A stretch of DNA of 64,000 nucleotides, taken from positions 1 through 64,000 of the forward strand of contig NZ_BCWE01000009.1 of NCBI RefSeq assembly GCF_001592105.1. The letters are read 5' to 3'. The DNA comes from Desulfolucanica intricata. Lineage in GTDB: Bacteria; Bacillota; Desulfotomaculia; Desulfotomaculales; Desulfofarciminaceae. The notes beneath the pieces were generated by a model, which saw only the letters and a list, made by a program, of their open reading frames with translations, did not search any database and was not told where the DNA came from. Position numbers and translations under genes: made by a program. Positions 8,400 to 17,502 of this stretch are shown here, in pieces; within the stretch, counting starts at the first letter, position 1; every line of letters begins with the position of its first letter.

Positions 8400-9020
8400 T
8401 TAATGCACCTGTTTAAATAAGACCTGCCAGTATCCTTGCGGTATTAATTGTTGACTTATTGTAACGGGTCGATTGAAGAACGGTCTATATTCTCCGGCAC
8501 CATGGATTGTGCGAACAATCACATCTGCTATGAGTTTTGCCCCACACCAGATTAATTGCGGAGATGCTGATAAATGCAATTTACCCCTATACTCCACCGC
8601 AACATTTAAAGAAATTGACAAATCCCCGATGGATACTAACTTTTTATTAACTCCGCTTCCAGGATAACACTTTCCTTTACGAATTTTTAGTTTTCCCAGG
8701 TTTTCTGCTTTTCCGGCCATAGCGTCAACAGCCACGATAAAATGGTCCTGTGGAATCTTACAAACCACTCCGGATAAATTCACGGCATGAACCGGTTGAC
8801 CTATAACTCCCAAAACGTTTTTTATCCCCGACTCCTTGAGTAAGGTTCCTACCAGAGGGCCAAAGATATCAATCAAGACCCGATCGGTACCGATACATAA
8901 AAACGTAATCTCCTTATTACCGGGCAATGTCTTTTTTAAGTTTTTGGCAATCTTAATGTACGCGTTTTTTTCACGGTAATCAACAGCAAACTCCTCATCC
9001 TTCTTCTTCATCCCTAACAT
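8400..9020 (-). CDS. YyaC-like putative sporulation protease (DUF1256)
   Basis: A 206-residue protein matching the YyaC family of GPR-related spore proteins. It has FLCIGTDR near residue 40, GPLVGT, PVHAVNL near 78, an AVDAMAG segment near 97, PGSGVNKKL and a GD-SI segment. YyaC-type proteins are made during sporulation and are annotated as putative proteases. The usual GTDRSTGD block reads GTDRVLID here and the usual DACLG reads DAMAG, so it is a divergent member. It is monocistronic, divergent from the cysteine synthase gene, with a terminator at 8284-8312. Confidence 0.8.
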   Translation of the reverse strand: MLGMKKKDEEFAVDYREKNAYIKIAKNLKKTLPGNKEITFLCIGTDRVLIDIFGPLVGTLLKESGIKNVLGVIGQPVHAVNLSGVVCKIPQDHFIVAVDAMAGKAENLGKLKIRKGKCYPGSGVNKKLVSIGDLSISLNVAVEYRGKLHLSASPQLIWCGAKLIADVIVRTIHGAGEYRPFFNRPVTISQQLIPQGYWQVLFKQVH

Positions 9021-9243
9021 TGCAAGTTATTCCTTTCAGTAAATTTATAATATCTGTCTATATAATCTATCTATAAAAAATCTAACTATTTAGAAATATC
9101 TTAACACGTTTTCATAAAAATGTTTACTATTGTTTACACATTTTTTAGCAATATACAATTAATTCTTAAACAAGGAATAATAATGTACACGTCGAATAAA
9201 AACTAAGATTGTTGCTTTTACTGTACGGGAAGGATGGTTATTT

Positions 9244-10173
9244 ATGAGCAAAATATTAAATAATATATTGGAACAGATTGGAGAAACCCCGGTTGTAAGA
9301 TTAAATAAAGTTAAGGATGACTGTCCGGCAGAATTGTTAGCCAAGTTGGAAATGTTTAATCCCAGCGGAAGTGCAAAAGCCCGGGCAGCTTACGGAATGA
9401 TTCTTGAGGCAGAAAAAGAAGGAGAAATTAAACCCGGATCAATCATTGTAGAACCGACAAGCGGTAATCAGGGGATTGCCCTGGCTATGGTTGGTGCGGT
9501 TAAAGGTTATAAAGTTATTATAGTAATGCCCGATTCCATGAGTGTAGAACGCCGGATGCTGGCCCAGGCTTATGGTGCAGAAGTAGTTCTTTCTCCGGCC
9601 CATGAAGACGTAAGCGGCGCCATCCGTAAAGCCCGGGAGATCGTAAAATCTACACCAAATGCGTGGATGCCCAACCAATTTGCCAATCCGGCCAATCCAA
9701 GATTTCATTCAAGGACCACCGCACAGGAAATTCTAAAACAAGTCGACAGCCCGATAGATGCCCTTGTAGCAGGAGTCGGTACCGGCGGAACCCTTACCGG
9801 TATTGCCCGTATACTTAAAGATAAATATCCGTCTATAAAAGTTTACGCTGTGGAGCCTGCCAATTCAGCAGTTATAGCCGGTTCTGAACCGGGCCCGCAT
9901 AAACTGCAGGGTATCGGGGACGGGTTTATCCCGGAAAACCTTGATTTAAGTATACTTGACGCACCTATCCCGGTTAGTGATTCTGATGCCTATGATATGA
10001 CCCGCCGCCTGGCCCGGGAAGAAGGACTCCTGGTGGGTATTTCCGGCGGTGCGGCCGTATACGCCGCCAAACAAATCGGCATGGAATTGGGAGAGGGAAA
10101 AAAGATTGTCGTAATTCTTCCGGACACGGGTGAAAGATATCTGAGTACAGATTTGTATAGAAAAGAAGGATAG
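9244..10173 (+). CDS. cysK: Cysteine synthase family, PLP-dependent
   Basis: A 309-residue fold-type II PLP enzyme, the usual length for O-acetylserine sulfhydrylase. The PLP lysine is Lys45 in NPSGSAKAR, the substrate loop is PTSGNQG near residue 76, the phosphate loop is GVGTGGTLTG near 180 and GISGGAA is near 266. It should make cysteine from O-acetylserine and sulfide. Two family blocks are altered: the usual SVKDR is SAKAR, and TSGNTG is TSGNQG. It may therefore be a specialised clostridial subtype with a different acceptor or donor. ATG at 9244; a strong terminator follows directly. Confidence 0.85.
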   Translation: MSKILNNILEQIGETPVVRLNKVKDDCPAELLAKLEMFNPSGSAKARAAYGMILEAEKEGEIKPGSIIVEPTSGNQGIALAMVGAVKGYKVIIVMPDSMSVERRMLAQAYGAEVVLSPAHEDVSGAIRKAREIVKSTPNAWMPNQFANPANPRFHSRTTAQEILKQVDSPIDALVAGVGTGGTLTGIARILKDKYPSIKVYAVEPANSAVIAGSEPGPHKLQGIGDGFIPENLDLSILDAPIPVSDSDAYDMTRRLAREEGLLVGISGGAAVYAAKQIGMELGEGKKIVVILPDTGERYLSTDLYRKEG

Positions 10174-10210
10174 AAAGAAACTGCTCTTGACCTTAAGAGC
10201 AGTTTCTTTC
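10173..10210 (+). terminator. Terminator of the cysteine synthase gene
   Basis: A perfect 16-bp stem (10173-10188 with 10195-10210) and a 6-base loop begin at the stop codon. The 3' arm is T-rich (AGTTTCTTTC). Confidence 0.9.
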
Positions 10211-10285
10211 TAATTCATAACAATGTACCAAATATTATGATTTTACATATTATGGATTAAATTCTAAATAGAAGGGAAGAAAGCT

Positions 10286-10654
10286 ATGTTTAGACTGTCT
10301 TCTTTTCTAAAACGTTTTAACAAAAAAAAGAGTTATATTCCTTCTTCCCAGGATCTTCAGGTAGATGAAGCAGAAATTCAAATTGGAGGGGTAAGCATAA
10401 AAGTAACCCGAAGACTTTCTTTAGATGTACCCCACGAGATCACTGCAATCATACCCAGGGTAGAAATACGCCGGCGAAAATATAATAACGGTCAGCTTGC
10501 TTCAGAGGATGAAATGATTTTAAACAGTATTACCATTGTCCACGCTCCCAGACACCCCCTGGCAGAAGAAACCCCGCCCCAGGTAGAACCTGAGCCCAAT
10601 AGAAACTCTACCGTCAAGTTTTGCGAGCATAAATCATTCTTTACAAAAATTTAA
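10286..10654 (+). CDS. Hypothetical protein
   Basis: A 122-residue protein of unknown family. It has a basic N-terminus (SFLKRFNKKK), a central region with alternating hydrophobic residues that could form beta strands, and a proline-rich acidic stretch (EETPPQVEPEP) near the end. There is no signal peptide, membrane segment or catalytic motif. The ATG follows AGAAGGGAAG, a good ribosome site. Its last 14 bases overlap the end of the convergent GDSL gene. Confidence 0.55.
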   Translation: MFRLSSFLKRFNKKKSYIPSSQDLQVDEAEIQIGGVSIKVTRRLSLDVPHEITAIIPRVEIRRRKYNNGQLASEDEMILNSITIVHAPRHPLAEETPPQVEPEPNRNSTVKFCEHKSFFTKI

Positions 10655-11612
10655 GATGAGATAATAATTTCCCTGCTTCTTTGGCTAAGACTTGATACCC
10701 CAAACGGTTGGGATGATACCCGTCTACAAAGTAACCCGGGTTACCCTGACCGCTGGATTGCTCTAAAAGCGGACTATAAAAATCAATTGTCGGAAGCTGC
10801 AAATTTGCGGCAAAACCTTTGATCCAATCCCGAATGGAGTTCAGTTTTTCGGACACTTCCCTAAATTCTTCTGCCGGAAAGTCTGATAATACCCCCCCGG
10901 TGCTGACGGCAGCCGGTAAACCTAAGATCGGACAAATACCCTCTTCAAAGGAATTTTGAACCATTATAGAAAAAGCTTTCTGTACCCGGCTCAAGTCTAC
11001 CCCTAAAAAAGCATCATTTGTCCCACCTAAAATTATTACATAGGACGGCTCCCAAGGAACTACATCAGTATCAAAACGTGCCTGCATTTGTACAGTGGTG
11101 TCACCATTAATGCCCTTATTGATCATGTGCATATCTAACTGCTTAGTTATTATTCTAACCCAGGAAACCTCAGTGCCATATGGATAACCATATGTTATAC
11201 TATCCCCCAAACAAACAATTTTTTTCCGGTTAACCATATTTAGAAAGTTGTTATAGTCCTCCTGCTCTTTAAGTACAAATAATACCTTTTTTATATTTGA
11301 CCCTGCCGCCAAATAACGCCTCACCTCGGAAACCGTAACTTGTGCCACCTTTTTGGATAAGCCGTCTTTAGTATTAGCCGGTGCAGTTAAGGCAACAGTA
11401 TGTAGATTTAATTTTTCGGCCCGCAGCAGGGCATTTTTAGTGGCTTCCCGCACCTTATTAACGTCGATACCTGTGTAAGCTGCATAAATGACATTATCTT
11501 CTGCTGCGGCCCCTCTGCCGGTTATTAACTTGCCTCTCTCCGGAAGCAGCCCGCCATTAATATTAGCCTCTACCTGCAAGCCGGTGATATCCCCTAAAAC
11601 TACTTCAAGCAT
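10641..11612 (-). CDS. Macro-like domain fused to SGNH/GDSL hydrolase
   Basis: A 323-residue protein with two parts. Residues 1-122 resemble a macro (ADP-ribose-binding) domain: VLGDIT at the start, then a GRGAAAE segment, an HTVALTAPANTKDG segment like the diphosphate-binding strand-loop, and a final KVLFVL strand. The canonical VNAAN block is degenerate (ANING). Residues 130-323 are an SGNH/GDSL esterase with Ser138 (CLGDSITYG), NKGINGD, GGTND (Asn199) and the Asp297/His300 pair (DGYHPN). No signal peptide, so it is cytoplasmic. It probably removes an acyl group from an unknown ester. It starts with ATG and lies 28 bases downstream of the dedA-like gene. Confidence 0.75.
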   Translation of the reverse strand: MLEVVLGDITGLQVEANINGGLLPERGKLITGRGAAAEDNVIYAAYTGIDVNKVREATKNALLRAEKLNLHTVALTAPANTKDGLSKKVAQVTVSEVRRYLAAGSNIKKVLFVLKEQEDYNNFLNMVNRKKIVCLGDSITYGYPYGTEVSWVRIITKQLDMHMINKGINGDTTVQMQARFDTDVVPWEPSYVIILGGTNDAFLGVDLSRVQKAFSIMVQNSFEEGICPILGLPAAVSTGGVLSDFPAEEFREVSEKLNSIRDWIKGFAANLQLPTIDFYSPLLEQSSGQGNPGYFVDGYHPNRLGYQVLAKEAGKLLSHLKFL

Positions 11613-11639
11613 TTCTTTCCCCCCAGTATTTACTAAGAA

Positions 11640-12248
11640 TTAGATTCTTTCAAAATGTTTTTTCTTAATCCATTTTTTTAATACCACAATTCCAAAGTAT
11701 ATAACCAATAAACCCAATGCTAGAACAGGAAGTCCTATTTGTAGTTTATCACTAATTACATTCCACCGGTTTCCAAAAAACATGCCGACCTGTAAATAAA
11801 GTGCTATCCACAGCAGGGCAAATATAGCGTTATATAATACAAATTTCCACAACTCCAAATGACTGACACCTGCCAGGTAAGGTGAAACATTACTTAGCCC
11901 GGGTATAAACCTGCCCAGGATAATGATAGCGGCGGAAGAATGTTCAAATTTATCTTGTGCACTTTTAAAGGCCTGCGGAGTTATATGCAAGTATTTCCCA
12001 CAGCGGATAAAAAAGGGCTCACCTATATGCTTTCCCATGAGGTAAGCAAAGGTTGAACCCAAAACATATCCCAAAATTGCCACGGCTAAAACATAATAAA
12101 AGTTTAATCGACCCTGGCCTACTAAAAAACCCGCCAATATAATCATAGGTCCTCCGGGAAAAGGTACTCCCAAAGACTCAATCAAAACTCCTCCAAAAAG
12201 GCCCAAAATCCCCAGGGTAGATAAATAATTTAATATGAGTTCTTTCAT
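11640..12248 (-). CDS. DedA family membrane protein
   Basis: About 202 residues from the ATG at 12248, chosen because AGGAGGAGAG lies 6 bases upstream. The open frame runs further, to 12329, without a ribosome site. Family features are ESLGVPFPGGP near residue 25, a GxxxGxxxAYLMGKHIG segment, and FIPGLSNVSPYLAG, which corresponds to the DedA F/Y-x-x-x-R-x2-PG region. There are four to five membrane segments. DedA proteins are polytopic transporters tied to lipid carrier recycling and membrane potential. It is possibly co-transcribed with the macro-GDSL gene downstream. Confidence 0.85.
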   Translation of the reverse strand: MKELILNYLSTLGILGLFGGVLIESLGVPFPGGPMIILAGFLVGQGRLNFYYVLAVAILGYVLGSTFAYLMGKHIGEPFFIRCGKYLHITPQAFKSAQDKFEHSSAAIIILGRFIPGLSNVSPYLAGVSHLELWKFVLYNAIFALLWIALYLQVGMFFGNRWNVISDKLQIGLPVLALGLLVIYFGIVVLKKWIKKKHFERI

Positions 12249-12310
12249 TAAATCTCTCCTCCTAATGACACTGGCAAGATTAGTATTAACAATAAGAGGA
12301 GAATCTATTA

Positions 12311-12358
12311 ACAAGACAGCCGAAGGCACTCGTAATAATTTCCTAAAGTATAAAAAAA
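12311..12358. repeat. Intergenic repeat family R, copy 1 (shortened)
   Basis: It carries the block ACAGCCGAAGGCACT and the right-end block AATTTCCTAAAGTAT, both shared with the fuller copy at 15145-15306. The hairpin and left inverted arm are missing. It lies 63 bases upstream of the dedA-like start codon. Confidence 0.7.
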
Positions 12359-12378
12359 CGTCTTCTAAAAAGAAGACG
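12352..12378 (-). terminator. Terminator of pyk
   Basis: The minus strand has CGTCTTC-6 bases-GAAGACG followed by seven T. It begins 8 bases after the pyruvate kinase stop codon. Confidence 0.9.
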
Positions 12379-12385
12379 AAATATA

Positions 12386-14146
12386 TTACAGCACTCTAGC
12401 CACTCCACTGTAAACCAATCCTCTTTGGCCGTCTACGGTCACCGTCTCTCCATCCGGCAGTATACCGGCTGCTCCCTCTACACCGACAATTACCGGAATA
12501 CCGAACTGTAAACCTACTATAGCTGCATGGGAGGTTAGTCCACCAACCTCAGTAATTATGGCACCTGCTTTCTCTATGGCCGGGATGTAATCCCGGTCTG
12601 TAGCCGGTGCTACCAGGATGTCACCTTCATGTACTTTCTCCAGTGCATCTTTTACGGTACGTACAATTCTAACTGTACCGGTAACGGCACGAGGTCCGAT
12701 ACCGGTACCGCGGGCCAGAATATCTCCAACTGTATGTATCCGAATTAAGTTTGTTGTACCGTGAACCCCCACCGGAACACCGGCAGTTATAACAACCAGG
12801 TCACCGGATTTTATCAGGCCCGCACTCAGTGAAACATCAACAGAGGTGGAGATCATTTCGTCAGTACTTTTTGTCGGAGGCATCAGCAGGGGCGTAACCC
12901 CCCAGACCAGTGCCATTTTTCTTAATACTGACTCCACCGGCGTACCGGCAATTACCGGGGCCTTAGGACGATATTTTGCTACCATTTTAGAGGTATAACC
13001 GGTTTGAGTAGAAGTAATGATTGCCGCTGCTCCTAAATCCTGGGCAGTGGCACAGGTAGCATAACTAATAGCATCGGTAACGGTACGTGACGGAGCCAAT
13101 CTCTTCTTACCCAGTATTTCTTCATACTGCAAGGCCGACTCAGAACGCTCGGCTATTCTGGACATGGTTTTGACAGCATCTACCGGGTATTTACCGACTG
13201 CAGTTTCTCCCGATAACATTATGGCATCGGTACCGTCAAAAATGGCATTGGCCACATCACTGGTCTCGGCACGAGTTGGGCGCGGGTTCTGGATCATTGA
13301 CTCCAGCATCTGAGTAGCAGTAATAACAGGTTTGCCCAGCCGATTGCATTTTTCTATAATTTTCTTTTGTATTAACGGTACTTCTTCGACCGGAATTTCA
13401 ACCCCCAGGTCACCCCGGGCAACCATAATTCCATCTGCCACCTTAACTATTTCATTAAGGTTTTCAACACCCTGCCTGTTTTCAATTTTAGCTATAATAT
13501 CCAGATCGGCGTCCGCCTCTTCCAATATTTCACGAATGGCCAAAACGTCTGCAGCTTTACGAACGAAGGATGCGGCTATAAAGTCCATCTTATGTTCGAT
13601 TCCAAACTTAATATCTTTAATATCCTGCTCGGTTAAGGAAGGCAGGTTCACAATAACGTTGGGAACATTAACTCCTTTTTGACTGGTAAGCTGTCCACCG
13701 TTTACAATCTCGCATTCTATTTCTCTTTCACTTGTATTCAATACTTTTAACTCAATTAACCCATCGGCAATAAGAATAGAATTTCCTGTAGTTACATCAG
13801 CAGGTAAACCGGGGTAATTTACATGGATCCGGCTGCTGTCTCCTTCGATGTCATCCGTTGTCAAAATAACCTTATTTCCTGCCTTCAGTTGAACCGGTTC
13901 TTCTTTAAACTTACCGATCCTGATCTCCGGCCCCCTCGTATCAAGCAATAAAGCTACATTACAACCCTCCTCGGCTGCTGCCTTACGAACGGCGTTAATC
14001 CTCCTTTGATGCTCCTCATAAGTGCCGTGCGAGAAATTAAGTCTTGCTACATTCATACCGGCCTGCATCATTTTTTTGAGTGTGTCTACACTTTCACAGC
14101 CCGGGCCAATAGTACAAACAATCTTTGTTCGCCGCACCTGCTTCAC
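12386..14146 (-). CDS. pyk: Pyruvate kinase with C-terminal PEP-utiliser domain
   Basis: A 586-residue protein, the long form typical of Bacillus and Clostridia. It converts phosphoenolpyruvate and ADP to pyruvate and ATP, the last step of glycolysis. The N-terminal RRTKIVCTIGPG and ARLNFSHG blocks, the catalytic segment DFIAASFVR, the KIENRQG lysine region, and the MVARGDLGVEIP and TRAETSDVANA signatures are all present. The last 80 or so residues form a mobile PEP-utiliser-type domain with GGLTSHAAIVG. It starts 3 bases after the pfkA stop codon, so the two genes form a pfkA-pyk operon, ended by the terminator at 12352-12378. Confidence 0.97.
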   Translation of the reverse strand: MKQVRRTKIVCTIGPGCESVDTLKKMMQAGMNVARLNFSHGTYEEHQRRINAVRKAAAEEGCNVALLLDTRGPEIRIGKFKEEPVQLKAGNKVILTTDDIEGDSSRIHVNYPGLPADVTTGNSILIADGLIELKVLNTSEREIECEIVNGGQLTSQKGVNVPNVIVNLPSLTEQDIKDIKFGIEHKMDFIAASFVRKAADVLAIREILEEADADLDIIAKIENRQGVENLNEIVKVADGIMVARGDLGVEIPVEEVPLIQKKIIEKCNRLGKPVITATQMLESMIQNPRPTRAETSDVANAIFDGTDAIMLSGETAVGKYPVDAVKTMSRIAERSESALQYEEILGKKRLAPSRTVTDAISYATCATAQDLGAAAIITSTQTGYTSKMVAKYRPKAPVIAGTPVESVLRKMALVWGVTPLLMPPTKSTDEMISTSVDVSLSAGLIKSGDLVVITAGVPVGVHGTTNLIRIHTVGDILARGTGIGPRAVTGTVRIVRTVKDALEKVHEGDILVAPATDRDYIPAIEKAGAIITEVGGLTSHAAIVGLQFGIPVIVGVEGAAGILPDGETVTVDGQRGLVYSGVARVL

Positions 14147-14149
14147 CCC

Positions 14150-15112
14150 TTATATAGATAAGACATTCGCCAGATCATACATCTCAATATCAAGTGGTTT
14201 CTTTTTAAGTAATGAATCATCTATGTCCATATCTGTTACTTTTCCACCATGTAAGCCTACCATTTTTAACTTAGCACCATTCATTAAAAGCTCCACTGCT
14301 TTAGCACCCATACAACTGGCCATCACCCGATCATAGGATGAGGGAGTGCCGCCTCTCTGCAGATGTCCTAAAATAATTACCTTAGTTTCAAAGCCGGTTT
14401 TTTGCTTAATTTGCTCACCTACTTTCAAACCTCCGGCTGCACCTTCTGCAACAATAATTATACTGTGCAACTTACCTCGCTTGTAACCCCGCAGAAGCTT
14501 GTGGCATATATCATCTATAGAAAAAGGTTTTTCAGGAACTAAAATCGATTCGGCCCCGGCTGCCAAACCGGCGGTAAGAGCTATAAAACCGGCTTCTCTG
14601 CCCATGACCTCAACAACAAAGGTACGCTCATGGGAGGTAGCAGTATCTCTAATCTTATTTATAGCATCAACTACTGTATTAACCGCTGTATCAAAACCTA
14701 TTGTATATTCTGAGCCAACAATATCATTATCTATTGTTCCCGGCACACCAATAATAGGTATATTATACTCCTGATGGAAAACCCTGGCTCCCTTAAAGGA
14801 CCCATCTCCACCAATAACCACTAATCCCTGAAGACCAAACCGCTTAACATTTTCAAAAGCTTTCTTTCTGCCTTCCGAAGTACGAAATTCTTCTGAACGG
14901 GCTGAAAGTAGCATTGTACCGCCCCGCTGCACAATATCGGCTACGGAACCCAGGTGCAGCGGCATCATATCCCCTTCAATAAAACCCGTAAAACCTCTCT
15001 TGATTCCGATAACCTCTATTCCATGATAAATTGCTTTACGTGTCACGGCCCTAATAGCCGGGTTCATACCCGGGGAATCTCCACCGCTGGTCAATACTGC
15101 TATTCTTTGCAT
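14150..15112 (-). CDS. pfkA: ATP-dependent 6-phosphofructokinase
   Basis: A 320-residue protein of the bacterial PfkA type. It phosphorylates fructose 6-phosphate, the committed step of glycolysis. Visible motifs are LTSGGDSPGMNPAIRAV at the start, GGDGSFKGA (ATP site) near residue 102, PGTIDNDI with the catalytic Asp near 127, MGREAGFIA near 170 and LGHLQRGG near 245. The ATG follows AAAGGAGGAATAATT, a strong ribosome site. It is the first gene of the pfkA-pyk operon. A copy of the intergenic repeat (15145-15306) occupies its upstream region. Confidence 0.97.
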   Translation of the reverse strand: MQRIAVLTSGGDSPGMNPAIRAVTRKAIYHGIEVIGIKRGFTGFIEGDMMPLHLGSVADIVQRGGTMLLSARSEEFRTSEGRKKAFENVKRFGLQGLVVIGGDGSFKGARVFHQEYNIPIIGVPGTIDNDIVGSEYTIGFDTAVNTVVDAINKIRDTATSHERTFVVEVMGREAGFIALTAGLAAGAESILVPEKPFSIDDICHKLLRGYKRGKLHSIIIVAEGAAGGLKVGEQIKQKTGFETKVIILGHLQRGGTPSSYDRVMASCMGAKAVELLMNGAKLKMVGLHGGKVTDMDIDDSLLKKKPLDIEMYDLANVLSI

Positions 15113-15144
15113 AGTAATTATTCCTCCTTTATGGGAGATTCATA

Positions 15145-15306
15145 ACAAGAAAGTCGCCCCCAGCGACTTTTGAGACAGCCGAAGGCACTTGTACTTGAAG
15201 GAAATTATGCGACAACAATTCTAAACAAGAAAAATTAACTACTTTACAAAAAAAAGAACTTATCCGGAAAAGTTAGAAGAGCATAATTTCCTAAAGTATG
15301 AAAAAA
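15145..15306. repeat. Intergenic repeat family R, copy 2 (fullest copy)
   Basis: From left to right it has a hairpin AAAGTCGC/GCGACTTT, the block GAGACAGCCGAAGGCACTTG, a left arm ending AGGAAATTATGC (15192-15210), a variable interior, and a right arm GCATAATTTCCTAAAGTA (15281-15299) that is the inverted complement of the left arm. It lies 33 bases upstream of the pfkA start. Other copies are at 12311, 37175 and 42577. Confidence 0.8.
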
Positions 15307-15344
15307 CAGCCGTGGGGATATACCTTTATTATTGCCCACAGCTG
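15301..15344 (-). terminator. Terminator of the accD-accA operon
   Basis: The minus strand has CAGCTGTGGG pairing with CCCACGGCTG (one G-T pair), followed by six T. It is about 30 bases after the accA stop. Confidence 0.85.
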
Positions 15345-15373
15345 CACATTTTTCTGTCTGTAAACTCCTGTAT

Positions 15374-16336
15374 TTAATTCCTTATTACTCCTGCATTGAT
15401 TTTTCTTATTTTTTCATAACGCTTAGCCAACATTTCCTCTACTGATATTCCTCTTAACTCATTCAAATGCCGAATAAGCCCTTCCCTGATAAGATTGGCT
15501 GCCTCCTCAGCAGAACTGTGTGCTCCTCCAAGGGGTTCAGCAATTATTTCATCCGCAATCCCCAGATCAAAAACATCCTGAGCGGTAAGTTTCATTTCAT
15601 CAGCCGCTTTTTTAGCTAGGGCAGAATCCTTCCATAATATACTGGCGTAACCTTCCGGGGATAAAATTGAAAACACAGAATGTTCCTGCATTAAAATACG
15701 ATCCCCGGCAGCAAAGGCAAGGGCTCCGCCGCTTCCTCCCTCACCGATAATTATACTTACTATGGGAACCTTAAGCACAGACATTAAGGAAAGGCAGCCG
15801 GCAATCGCCTCCGATTGTCCTCTTTCTTCCGCTCCCATACCACAGTAAGCCCCCGGTGTATCTACAAAACAAATAACCGGACGCCTAAATTTTTCTGCCT
15901 GGCGCATTAACCGCATAGCTTTGCGGTATCCTTCCGGATGCGGCATACCAAAATTCCTGGCTACGTTTTCCTTAGTATCCCTGCCTTTTAAATGACCGAT
16001 TACCGTAACCGGGTAATCCTGAAACCATCCAATGCCCCCTATCACAGCCGGGTCGTCACCGTAGCAACGATCCCCGTGCAGCTTAATAAAATCCTTGATA
16101 ATTAAATTTATGTAATCATAAGAATTAGGGCGATCCGGATGACGGGCCAACAGTACTTTTTGCCAGGGTGACAAACTGCCGTAAATAGATTTTTTAAGAG
16201 CCGTAACCCGTCGTTCCAGGTTAAGAATTTCTTCTGCCAAATCAATTCCTGACTGATTACTGAAATTCCTTAGCTCAGTAATTTTTGCTTCCAACTCAAG
16301 TATAGGTTTTTCAAATTCTAAGACTGTGCCGGCCAT
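15374..16336 (-). CDS. accA: Acetyl-CoA carboxylase carboxyltransferase alpha subunit
   Basis: A 320-residue protein. With AccD it transfers CO2 from carboxybiotin to acetyl-CoA, giving malonyl-CoA for fatty acid synthesis. The N-terminal [46 protein letters not shown] and the oxyanion-hole segment [15 protein letters not shown] are all characteristic. The ATG at 16336 overlaps the end of accD by 19 bases, indicating translational coupling. Biotin carrier and carboxylase subunits are not in the window. A terminator follows at 15301-15344. Confidence 0.97.
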   Translation of the reverse strand: MAGTVLEFEKPILELEAKITELRNFSNQSGIDLAEEILNLERRVTALKKSIYGSLSPWQKVLLARHPDRPNSYDYINLIIKDFIKLHGDRCYGDDPAVIGGIGWFQDYPVTVIGHLKGRDTKENVARNFGMPHPEGYRKAMRLMRQAEKFRRPVICFVDTPGAYCGMGAEERGQSEAIAGCLSLMSVLKVPIVSIIIGEGGSGGALAFAAGDRILMQEHSVFSILSPEGYASILWKDSALAKKAADEMKLTAQDVFDLGIADEIIAEPLGGAHSSAEEAANLIREGLIRHLNELRGISVEEMLAKRYEKIRKINAGVIRN

Positions 16337-17187
16337 TCTTTATCCTCCTGCAGGTGCAGTTTAAGTATCTTAGCCAAAACAGCTTTCATCTCCGCTCTAC
16401 TTACAATTTTGTCTACAAAACCATGTTTGCGTACAAATTCAGCCCGCTGGAAGCCTTCGGGTAACTTTTGACGAATGGTCTGCTCAATTACCCTTGGCCC
16501 GGCAAACCCAATTAAAGCACCCGGCTCGGTAATAATAATGTCTGCTACCGAGGCAAAACTGGCACTCACACCACCGGTGGTAGGATCGGTTATAACTGCA
16601 ATATACAAACCACCATCCTCGGAAAACCTTGTAAGGGCAGCTGTAGTTTTAGCCATTTGCATCAATGCTAAAATTCCTTCTTGCATACGGGCCCCTCCGG
16701 ATGCCGTAAATGTTACCAAAGGGAGTTTTTTATGGTTGGCATTTTCCACAGCCCGCACAAATTTTTCGCCAACAACGGTACCCATACTTCCCATAATAAA
16801 ACCTGCATCCATAACGGCAATAACAACTCTTAGTCCCTCAATCGTTCCCTCTCCGGTAACAATAGCTTCATTTAAACCGGTTTTCTCACGGGCGGCTGCT
16901 AACTTTTCATCATACTCCGGAATTCCCAATAAGTTGACAGAAACCAATTCCCGGTCATACTCCGTAAAACTTTCCTCATCTAAAATCATCTGCAGACGCT
17001 CTTGTGCGGACAATCGAAAGTGGTAGCCGCATTTTTCGCATATTTTAAGATTTTTACTAAGTTCCTTATTGTACAAAATCTCTCCACAGCGGGAACACTT
17101 CACCCAAAGCCCTTCGGGGATTTCCCGCCGGCTCTTTTCGGGCTGCAAAGTTACATATTTTTGCTTACGGAAAATTTCTAATACCAA
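16318..17187 (-). CDS. accD: Acetyl-CoA carboxylase carboxyltransferase beta subunit
   Basis: A 289-residue protein with an N-terminal four-Cys zinc ribbon (CSRCGEIL...CEKCGYHF, residues 31-56) and the crotonase-like carboxyltransferase fold. The blocks [27 protein letters not shown] and [11 protein letters not shown], and [12 protein letters not shown] near the end, are typical. It starts with TTG. It forms the carboxyltransferase tetramer with AccA, encoded directly downstream with a 19-base overlap. Confidence 0.97.
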   Translation of the reverse strand: MVLEIFRKQKYVTLQPEKSRREIPEGLWVKCSRCGEILYNKELSKNLKICEKCGYHFRLSAQERLQMILDEESFTEYDRELVSVNLLGIPEYDEKLAAAREKTGLNEAIVTGEGTIEGLRVVIAVMDAGFIMGSMGTVVGEKFVRAVENANHKKLPLVTFTASGGARMQEGILALMQMAKTTAALTRFSEDGGLYIAVITDPTTGGVSASFASVADIIITEPGALIGFAGPRVIEQTIRQKLPEGFQRAEFVRKHGFVDKIVSRAEMKAVLAKILKLHLQEDKEWPAQS

Positions 17188-17219
17188 AAAACCAACACTC
17201 TCCCTCTATCCGAACACAG

Positions 17220-17411
17220 CTAACCCATATTTATAATTTCCAAGGCTTCATTTACCTCTGACTCAGGCACAAGGATTTCCACCGAACAAACAGTACCGGG
17301 CTGTGCCAGTCCGATGGGCCGCAACTTTACCAAAAAACCCTCGCTGGTCAATTTTTGCTGTAGTTTTTCTGCTACTTTTTGGTTCGGAGCAATATATACC
17401 ACTGTCCACAC
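17220..17411 (-). CDS. Small protein, DUF2007-like
   Basis: A 63-residue protein that starts with GTG after AGGGGGG. The sequence (VVYIAPNQKVAEKLQQKLTS, then a GFLVKLRPIG segment and a C-terminal VPESEVNEALEII) has the beta-alpha-beta pattern of DUF2007-type small signal-transduction proteins. It precedes accD by 33 bases and may be co-transcribed with accDA. Function unknown. Confidence 0.65.
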   Translation of the reverse strand: MWTVVYIAPNQKVAEKLQQKLTSEGFLVKLRPIGLAQPGTVCSVEILVPESEVNEALEIINMG

Positions 17412-17502
17412 AGTTGAAGCCCCCCTACAAAAACAGTTCTGTTATCGCAATATTTTCTTCTACTTTATTAAATATAATCCTTTAATTTTTAGATTTTTTT
17501 AT

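Noticed and set aside
16475-17026. 183-codon open frame on the plus strand inside accD
   Set aside because: It is antisense to a clear accD gene, has no ribosome site or family match and its composition mirrors the accD codon pattern.
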